Of a stretch of DNA of 8,308 bases, positions 1-4,614 are shown piece after piece. Under the pieces are notes generated by a model that had not been told where the DNA came from, ran no database searches, and worked only from the letters and a program-made list of their open reading frames with translations. The DNA is from an uncultured Eubacteriales bacterium. Lineage in GTDB: Bacteria; Bacillota; Clostridia; Peptostreptococcales; Anaerovoracaceae. The DNA is taken from contig CADBSL010000152.1 in the NCBI GenBank assembly GCA_902797345.1, positions 1-8,308 of the forward strand, read 5' to 3'. Position numbers and translations under genes: made by a program. Numbering within the stretch: the stretch's first letter is position 1; each line of letters begins with the position of its first letter.

Positions 1-18
1 ACACTTCTCCCAGTCAGA

Positions 19-28
19 TTTCATGAAA
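19..28. repeat. Perfect 10-bp palindrome at predicted transcription start
   Basis: TTTCATGAAA reads the same on both strands and sits right after the -10 box of the putative promoter at 31-59. A repressor operator often lies at this position, but a 10-bp AT-rich palindrome is also easily found by chance. The sequence gives no clue to a binding protein. Confidence 0.25.
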
Positions 29-30
29 CT

Positions 31-59
31 ATTTTAAACCATTCCAACAGGTGTTTCAA
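31..59 (-). promoter_or_regulatory. Putative sigma-A promoter for the next gene beyond the left edge
   Basis: On the minus strand a -35 box TTGAAA (54-59) and a -10 box TAAAAT (31-36) are separated by exactly 17 bases; each matches the sigma-A consensus at five of six positions. The promoter starts just after the terminator of the cluster, so it should serve a separate transcription unit whose gene lies outside the window. The predicted transcription start falls near position 24, inside the 10-bp palindrome at 19-28. No start codon with a convincing ribosome binding site is seen in the remaining bases, so the leader must extend past position 1. Confidence 0.55.
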
Positions 60-69
60 GAAGAATCAT

Positions 70-94
70 AAAAACAGCCCTGCATTTGCAGGGC
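70..94 (-). terminator. Rho-independent terminator of the cluster
   Basis: On the minus strand a perfect 7-bp GC-rich stem (GCCCTGC paired with GCAGGGC, 77-94) closes a 4-base loop and is followed one to two bases later by a run of five T (70-74). It begins 11 bases after the stop codon of the last gene (106), which is where an intrinsic terminator of the operon is expected. It is the only convincing terminator in the window. Confidence 0.9.
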
Positions 95-105
95 CGCATT
101 TGATC

Positions 106-645
106 TTATTCTTTGTTCTCTGTTATTGCTTCCGGCGGAACCGAAGATTCGGATTCAGATTCGATTTCCTCGTCTTCCTCTTCCTCCTCGTCGTCATAAT
201 CTTCATACTCGACAGGTTCTTCGTAGTAATCGTCTACCTCGATCTCGTTCTTCGCCCGGATGACGCCCCGGATCATTCCGAGGATCCCCGTGAATGCGAA
301 AACAAAACCGCCGTAGATCAGACAGAAGATGATCCCCATGAAAAAGCTGCTGTAGAAATCCTGCCCGAAAATGTATCGGTTCAGATCCAGTCCGGACACA
401 GTCATAGGCTGGTACCACAGATATCCTACTGCTCCCACGCTTAGAAGGACCCAGAAGAAATAACAAATCCCCACAAAACGATTTTTGATGAGCAGGATAA
501 GAGTACATATAATGGCTACGATGCCGCAGTAAAGCATCCCCTTTTCCGGTCCATAGGAAAAGGAGTAATGCACCCCATAGGTACCCGCAACCGTGATCAC
601 AACCAGAAAAAAGATCCTGATCAGAGATGATATAAACGCTTTCAT
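106..645 (-). CDS. Four-helix membrane protein with acidic C-terminal tail, family not recognised
   Basis: This encodes 179 residues that I cannot assign to a named family. Four hydrophobic segments are visible at about residues 8-28, 37-54, 57-78 and 99-125. Short basic patches next to helices 2, 3 and 4 (KNR at 54-56, RGVIRAK at 126-132) suggest that the ends of helices 2 and 4 face the cytoplasm, which would put both termini inside. From residue 134 the protein becomes a hydrophilic tail dominated by Asp and Glu (for instance DDEEEEEDEE at 151-160), with Tyr in the first part and Ser-Glu repeats later; it looks disordered. The ATG at 645 has an AGGGG ribosome binding site five bases upstream. 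It is the last gene of the cluster, 30 bases after the DUF896 gene and just before the terminator. The acidic tail could bind cations or basic proteins, but that is only a guess. Confidence 0.8.
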   Translation of the reverse strand: MKAFISSLIRIFFLVVITVAGTYGVHYSFSYGPEKGMLYCGIVAIICTLILLIKNRFVGICYFFWVLLSVGAVGYLWYQPMTVSGLDLNRYIFGQDFYSSFFMGIIFCLIYGGFVFAFTGILGMIRGVIRAKNEIEVDDYYEEPVEYEDYDDEEEEEDEEIESESESSVPPEAITENKE

Positions 646-661
646 TGTTACCCCTATTCAT

Positions 662-683
662 TTGACTGATACGGATCAGTCAA
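662..683 (-). other. Perfect intercistronic hairpin over the DUF896 stop codon
   Basis: TTGACTGAT (662-670) and ATCAGTCAA (675-683) are exact reverse complements around a 4-base loop, giving a 9-bp stem. It contains the stop codon of the DUF896 gene (676-678) and lies just upstream of the AGGGG ribosome binding site of the membrane-protein gene. There is no T run after it on the minus strand, so it is not a normal intrinsic terminator; it may protect the upstream mRNA from 3' decay or affect translation of the last gene. Confidence 0.55.
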
Positions 684-852
684 TGTATTCGATGTCGATA
701 TTATCCAGCTGCTTCTTGAAATTGGCTCGGAACGCAGCAAGAAATTCCTTTCGGAGAATGTCTCTTTCCTTCAGCTCTTCCGGAGTCAGCTGCCGTTCTT
801 TTGCAATATGAGCCAGCTCATTGATCCTGGCCAACCGCTTCGTTTCGATCAT
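676..852 (-). CDS. DUF896 family protein (YnzC-like)
   Basis: A short gene of 58 codons plus TGA. The translation begins MIETKRLARINELAHIAKER, continues with a Leu-Thr-Pro-Glu-Glu turn (22-26), and then a second helix with the ILRKEFLAAFR segment (32-42). This is the pattern of the DUF896 family, whose B. subtilis member YnzC is a small two-helix hairpin (Ile-Ala-Arg-Ile-Asn-Glu-Leu near the start, Leu-Arg-x-Glu-Tyr-Leu in the second helix). The function of the family is not well established; some B. subtilis members belong to the SOS regulon, but no LexA box is visible here. At 58 residues it is at the short end, lacking the disordered C-terminus of YnzC. The ATG lies two bases after the efp stop, with an AAAGGA site inside the last efp codons, so translation is probably coupled to efp. 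Confidence 0.88.
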   Translation of the reverse strand: MIETKRLARINELAHIAKERQLTPEELKERDILRKEFLAAFRANFKKQLDNIDIEYID

Positions 853-854
853 GA

Positions 855-1418
855 TTATTCCTTTGCTCTGCCCAGATATTCGCCGCTTCTGGTGTCGATC
901 TGGATCTTTTCGCCTTCGTTGATGAAGATCGGGACCTGAACGACAGCACCGGTTTCCACGGTAGCAGCCTTTGTAACGTTAGTAGCGGTGTCGCCCTTTA
1001 CGCCCGGCTCTGTTTCAGTTACGGTCAGATTTACAAAGTTCGGTGCTTCTACCAGGAATGCATTGCCTTTGTAGAATTTGATGGTAGCAACATCGTTTTC
1101 TCTGAGATATTTGATAGCATCTTCAACCTGCTCTTCTGCCAGCGGGATCTGATCATAGGTGTCCTGATCCATGAAGTAATAGAGCTCGCCATCGCTGTAT
1201 AAATACTGCATCTGCTTGGTTTCGATGTGTGCTTTCGGGAATTTATCATTCGGGTTGAACGCTTCTTCACGGGTCGCACCGGTCAGGATGTTCCGATACT
1301 TCGTCCGTACGAAAGCTGCGCCTTTCCCCGGTTTTACATGCTGGAAATCCAGCACTACATGGGGTTCCCCGTTGATTTCAAATGTGATGCCTTTTCTAAA
1401 ATCACCTGCATATACCAT
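855..1418 (-). CDS. efp: Translation elongation factor P
   Basis: EF-P binds between the ribosomal P and E sites and helps form peptide bonds at runs of proline. The 187 residues cover the full three-domain family length: a KOW-like N-terminal domain (1-64), a central OB domain (65-128) and a C-terminal OB domain (129-187). The tip loop that reaches the peptidyl-transferase centre reads VKPGKGAAF, with Lys32 in the position modified in other bacteria (5-aminopentanolylated Lys32 in B. subtilis, beta-lysylated Lys34 in E. coli). The KPGKGA form agrees with a Lys-type EF-P rather than the rhamnosylated Arg type. The C-terminal signature VPIFINEGEKIQIDTRSGEY is present. The ATG at 1418 has a GGAGG site eight bases upstream. 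It follows the Xaa-Pro peptidase gene by 16 bases, a pairing also seen in Bacillus (yqhT-efp). No modification enzyme gene is seen in the window. Confidence 0.98.
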   Translation of the reverse strand: MVYAGDFRKGITFEINGEPHVVLDFQHVKPGKGAAFVRTKYRNILTGATREEAFNPNDKFPKAHIETKQMQYLYSDGELYYFMDQDTYDQIPLAEEQVEDAIKYLRENDVATIKFYKGNAFLVEAPNFVNLTVTETEPGVKGDTATNVTKAATVETGAVVQVPIFINEGEKIQIDTRSGEYLGRAKE

Positions 1419-1434
1419 AATTCATTCCTCCGTT

Positions 1435-2514
1435 TTATATAATGATCAAATCTTTATCCGAATGGGAAAGGACCTCATACCCGGTCTCGGTCACCAATGC
1501 CAGATCCTCGATACGTACGCCGAACTCTCCCGGCAGATAGATCCCCGGTTCCACCGTCACAGCCATCCCCGTCTTCAGCAGGGTCTTGCCTGTGGTGTTC
1601 ACAGTGGGAGCCTCGTGGATCTCCAATCCGACACCGTGTCCGGTGCCGTGACCGAAATGGTTTCCGTATCCCTCATATTTTATAATATTACGGGCTATCC
1701 TGTCAATGTCAGAAGCTGTTTTTCCGGGAGAAACTGCTTCCAGCGTCTTTTGCTGCGCCTTGCGGACGATATCATAGATCCGCCGCATCTCCTTCGTCGC
1801 TTCGCCGATCGCCACTGTCCGAGTCATATCCGAGCAATACCCCCGGTACATGCACCCGTAATCCATGGTCAGGAAATCCCCGTATTCGATTTTCTTATCC
1901 GTGGGGCCACCGTGAGGCATGCTGCTGCGAACACCGGAAACGGCGATGGTATCAAAGGACAGGCCCTCCGCACCATTCTTTCGCATACAGTATTCCAGTT
2001 CCAGGGCCACTTCCTTCTCGCTCATCCCTTCCTTGAGGATGGAGCAGATATGAGAGAACGCGATATCGCCGATCTCCTCCGCTCTTCTGAGGCATTCTTT
2101 CTCGTAATCATCTTTGATGATCCGAAGATCCTCCACCAGGTGAGAAGCGCTGCAGATCTTCCCCCTGAACTTCGAACTCAGTTCCTTGAAGAAATGATAG
2201 GTGATGTCCTCCTCTTCTACCGCCAGAGTCCGGATCTTCATGGACTTGATCACATCAAACAGGTTCTTCCCCCGGTCCAGCATCACCGGATACAGCCCCG
2301 CCTGATTGTTCTCTGCGGCTTCGATGTATCTGAAATCCGTTAAGATATAGGACTCTTCCGGCGTCAGGATCAGGAAGCAATTGGTGGATTTGATGCCGGA
2401 AAGATACACGACGTTCTCCGGCTTGGAGATCAGCACCGCATCCGCGCCCAGCGCTTCGATCCCGGAGCAGGCCGCTGTGAGCCTTTTCGGTAAATATTCT
2501 TCCAAATTAGTCAA
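1435..2514 (-). CDS. Xaa-Pro peptidase, M24B family aminopeptidase
   Basis: A cytoplasmic dinuclear-metal peptidase expected to act on peptides with proline in the second position (aminopeptidase P) or on Xaa-Pro dipeptides (prolidase). The 359 residues match the short bacterial form: a creatinase-like N-terminal domain (about 5-130) and a pita-bread catalytic domain (about 137-355). All metal ligands can be placed: Asp218 (TMDYG), Asp229 (CSDMTRT), His293 (HGTGHGVG), Glu322 (VEPGIY) and Glu336 (RIEDLAL); the catalytic histidines are His201 (MPHGGP) and His300 (EIHEAP). The start is TTG at 2514, since a TGA lies in frame two codons upstream. The start overlaps the end of the YheA-like gene by eight bases, with a GAGG site 12 bases upstream, so it probably relies on coupling. 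Substrate choice between aminopeptidase P and prolidase cannot be settled from sequence; Bacillus YqhT is the likely counterpart. Confidence 0.95.
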   Translation of the reverse strand: MTNLEEYLPKRLTAACSGIEALGADAVLISKPENVVYLSGIKSTNCFLILTPEESYILTDFRYIEAAENNQAGLYPVMLDRGKNLFDVIKSMKIRTLAVEEEDITYHFFKELSSKFRGKICSASHLVEDLRIIKDDYEKECLRRAEEIGDIAFSHICSILKEGMSEKEVALELEYCMRKNGAEGLSFDTIAVSGVRSSMPHGGPTDKKIEYGDFLTMDYGCMYRGYCSDMTRTVAIGEATKEMRRIYDIVRKAQQKTLEAVSPGKTASDIDRIARNIIKYEGYGNHFGHGTGHGVGLEIHEAPTVNTTGKTLLKTGMAVTVEPGIYLPGEFGVRIEDLALVTETGYEVLSHSDKDLIII

Positions 2515-2836
2515 CTTTCATCGCATCCTCTAAGATTTTATAAACGTCAGAGATCATTGTAGCGAAGGACATTTCCGCCTGCAGGTACTGGGCCGCTTTC
2601 GGATCCGCCGTCAGGATCTGCAGAGACTGCTGGAAATTATTCATCAGTTCCTGGTCGATCTCCTGACCGGACAGCTGGGCCGCCTGGATCTGGAACTGCT
2701 TCTGCTGGAAATCCACCAGCATGTCATTCAGTTCCGGAACTGCAGTCACTTCTTCTTTGATCTGTTTGTAATTCGTGAATTCATCACTGTTTTTGATTGC
2801 TCTCGCTAAATTGTGAGCGATATCGTAAATGTTCAT
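2507..2836 (-). CDS. YlbF/YmcA family protein, YheA-like (UPF0342)
   Basis: A 109-residue, mostly helical, soluble protein. The opening MNIYDIAHNLARAIKNSDEF, the polar middle helix rich in Gln (44-54), the short Leu-Ser-Gly-Gln-Glu-Ile turn (55-60) and the C-terminal helix resemble B. subtilis YheA more closely than YlbF or YmcA; all belong to the Com_YlbF fold family. YlbF and YmcA form, with YaaT, the Y-complex that directs RNase Y processing; the role of YheA itself is not well known. No Cys is present, so the Fe-S ligands of the Y-complex proteins are absent. The ATG at 2836 has a near-perfect AAGGAGG site five bases upstream, one of the strongest in the window. It sits between rnjA and the Xaa-Pro peptidase gene and overlaps the latter by eight bases. 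A link to RNA decay through its RNase J neighbour is plausible but unproven. Confidence 0.85.
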   Translation of the reverse strand: MNIYDIAHNLARAIKNSDEFTNYKQIKEEVTAVPELNDMLVDFQQKQFQIQAAQLSGQEIDQELMNNFQQSLQILTADPKAAQYLQAEMSFATMISDVYKILEDAMKVD

Positions 2837-2855
2837 GACTACCTCCTTGTTAAGG

Positions 2856-2909
2856 TTGGAGCTTGGAGCTCTTGGCAGCTGGCTTTTTAACTTCCAGCTT
2901 GCAGCTTCC
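2856..2909. repeat. AGCT-rich heptad and inverted repeat between rnjA and the YheA-like gene
   Basis: The 77-base spacer contains five AGCT tetramers, starting at 2860, 2867, 2877, 2896 and 2903. The left half reads as 7-base units such as TTGGAGC repeated twice (2856-2869), and the right half is a degenerate inverted copy ending in CCAGCTTGCAGCTTCC. On the minus strand it can fold with an inner 6-bp stem (AGCTGG 2894-2899 with CCAGCT 2877-2882) around an 11-base A-rich loop, and an outer AGCT-based stem. No T run follows, so a terminator is unlikely. It looks like a small intergenic repeat element rather than random spacer. Confidence 0.6.
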
Positions 2910-2913
2910 TTCT

Positions 2914-4587
2914 CTAAACTTCTATAAATATCGGTAAAATCACCGGACTTCTCTTGGTTTCGTGGAAGATGAATTTCCGAAGTTCATCTCTCACGCCATT
3001 CTTCAGAACGGCCCAGTCTTTGATTCCTTCCCGCTTGTAGCGTTCCAGACATTCTCTGGCCGCCGTCCGGGCCGCCTGGATCAGATCTTCATTCTCCCGG
3101 ACATACACGAAGCCTCTGGAAATGATCTCCGGGTCCGTGCACACAAAACCGGTTTCCTTGGAGATCGCGGCCACCACGATGATCAGGCCGCCCTCCGACA
3201 GTAGTTTCCGGTCCCGAAGCACGATGTTCCCCACATCGCCGACGCCGAGGCCATCCACCAGGATGTCTCCGCTGGCAACGGCTTTTTCGGTGATCACCGC
3301 ACCCTTGGTACTGATCTCCAGAACATCGCCGGTCTCCATCTTGAAGATGTTTTCCTCTTTCATCCCCAGTCCTTCTGCCAGTTTGGCGTGGGCATAAAGG
3401 TGACGGAATTCCCCGTGGACCGGCATGAAATACTTCGGTTTGATTAGGGAATGGATCAGCTTCAGCTCCTCTTCACAGGCGTGGCCGGAAGCGTGGATGT
3501 CCGCCACTTCCGAGTTGATGACCCTGGCACCCTTTTCATAGAGTTTGTTGATGATCGAAGATACCGGCTTCTCGTTCCCCGGGATCGGGTTGGAGGAGAA
3601 AATGATGGTATCCCCTTTCTTCACCTGGATCATTTTATGTTCAGAGTTCGCCATCCGGGTAAGGGCAGACATCGGTTCCCCCTGGCTCCCGGTGGTGATG
3701 ATCACGACTTTGTCGTCATCCATCCCGCGAACTTTACTGATATCGATCAGAGCGCCCTTTGGGATCTTCATGTACCCCAGTTCACTGGCGGTATTGACCA
3801 CGTTCACCATGCTGCGGCCCGAAACAGCCACTTTCCGACCGTTCTTCACCGCCGCATCGATGATCTTCTGGACCCGGTATACATTGGAGGCAAAGGTCGC
3901 CACGATGATCCGGGATTCAGTTTCTTCAAAGATGCTGTCTAGCGCTTCGCCGACCCGTTGTTCCGACGGCGTAAAGCCTTTCCGCATCACATTGGTGCTG
4001 TCCGCCATCATCAGCAACACCCCTTCTCCCCCCAGCGTCGCCAAACGCTGGAAGTTGATCGTGTCCCCATCCAGAGGGGTGTAGTCCACCTTGAAGTCCC
4101 CTGTATGGAAGATCGTTCCCAGGGGCGTTTTGATGGCGAAGGCCGCAGTGCCGGGGATGGAATGGGTCATTCGGATGACCTCCACCCGGAAACTGCCGCA
4201 GGTAATGATATCACCGTTGGTGACGTCATTCAGATCCGCCTTGATCCCGTGCTCCTTCAGCTTATTTTCGATCAGCCCCAGGGTAAGCCGGGACGCATAG
4301 ATCGGGACTTCGCTGAAAGACTTCAGGAAATAGGGGATGGCGCCGATATGGTCTTCATGTCCGTGGGTGACGAACATGGCTTTGATTTTCTTTCTGTTTT
4401 TCTGTAAATAAGAGAAATCCGGGATAACGATGTCGATCCCCAGCATTTCGTCCTCCGGGAATGATAATCCACAATCGACAATGATTATTTCATCTTTATA
4501 CTCGAACACAGTCATATTCTTACCGATTTCATTCAGTCCGCCCAACGGTATGACCTTGACTGTGCCCAGATTCGGATTTTTTCTCAA
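2914..4587 (-). CDS. rnjA: Ribonuclease J
   Basis: RNase J is a zinc-dependent 5'-3' exonuclease and endonuclease of the metallo-beta-lactamase/beta-CASP family, acting in mRNA decay and rRNA maturation in Firmicutes. Counting from the TTG at 4587 the protein has 557 residues, almost the length of B. subtilis RNase J1 (555). The metal site reads THGHEDHIGA with His75, His77, Asp79 and His80, plus His142 (MTHS), Asp164 (HTGD) and His391 (PVHGE), at or within one residue of the J1 numbering. The beta-CASP part carries ADSTN (195-199), FASN (232-235) and TGSQGEP (299-305), followed by DIHASGH (363-369). The C-terminal domain ends TKRSPVILPIFIEV, like J1. An upstream in-frame TTG at 4608 would add seven residues, but a strong site at 4594-4602 lies six bases before 4587 and would be inside the longer form. 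It follows leuS by 27 bases. Confidence 0.97.
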   Translation of the reverse strand: MRKNPNLGTVKVIPLGGLNEIGKNMTVFEYKDEIIIVDCGLSFPEDEMLGIDIVIPDFSYLQKNRKKIKAMFVTHGHEDHIGAIPYFLKSFSEVPIYASRLTLGLIENKLKEHGIKADLNDVTNGDIITCGSFRVEVIRMTHSIPGTAAFAIKTPLGTIFHTGDFKVDYTPLDGDTINFQRLATLGGEGVLLMMADSTNVMRKGFTPSEQRVGEALDSIFEETESRIIVATFASNVYRVQKIIDAAVKNGRKVAVSGRSMVNVVNTASELGYMKIPKGALIDISKVRGMDDDKVVIITTGSQGEPMSALTRMANSEHKMIQVKKGDTIIFSSNPIPGNEKPVSSIINKLYEKGARVINSEVADIHASGHACEEELKLIHSLIKPKYFMPVHGEFRHLYAHAKLAEGLGMKEENIFKMETGDVLEISTKGAVITEKAVASGDILVDGLGVGDVGNIVLRDRKLLSEGGLIIVVAAISKETGFVCTDPEIISRGFVYVRENEDLIQAARTAARECLERYKREGIKDWAVLKNGVRDELRKFIFHETKRSPVILPIFIEV

Positions 4588-4602
4588 AATATTCTCCTTT
4601 CC
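4585..4602 (-). promoter_or_regulatory. Ribosome binding site that decides the rnjA start
   Basis: GGAAAGGAG (4594-4602, minus strand) is a strong Shine-Dalgarno sequence with six bases to TTG at 4585-4587. The upstream TTG at 4606-4608 has no comparable site. The shorter start also brings residue numbering of the active site into line with B. subtilis RNase J1. Confidence 0.75.
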
Positions 4603-4614
4603 GAACAATGAAGG

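Noticed and set aside
203..661. Open frame of 152 codons on the minus strand overlapping the membrane-protein gene
   Set aside because: It is in a different frame from the gene with the good ribosome binding site, lacks hydrophobic segment order, and reads as a frame-shifted copy.
1216..2343. Open frame of 375 codons on the plus strand opposite the Xaa-Pro peptidase and efp
   Set aside because: It crosses two clear genes on the other strand, has no family features and is explained by codon bias.
2856..2909. Intrinsic terminator after rnjA
   Set aside because: The fold is imperfect and no T run follows it on the minus strand; downstream genes have no promoter of their own that I can see.
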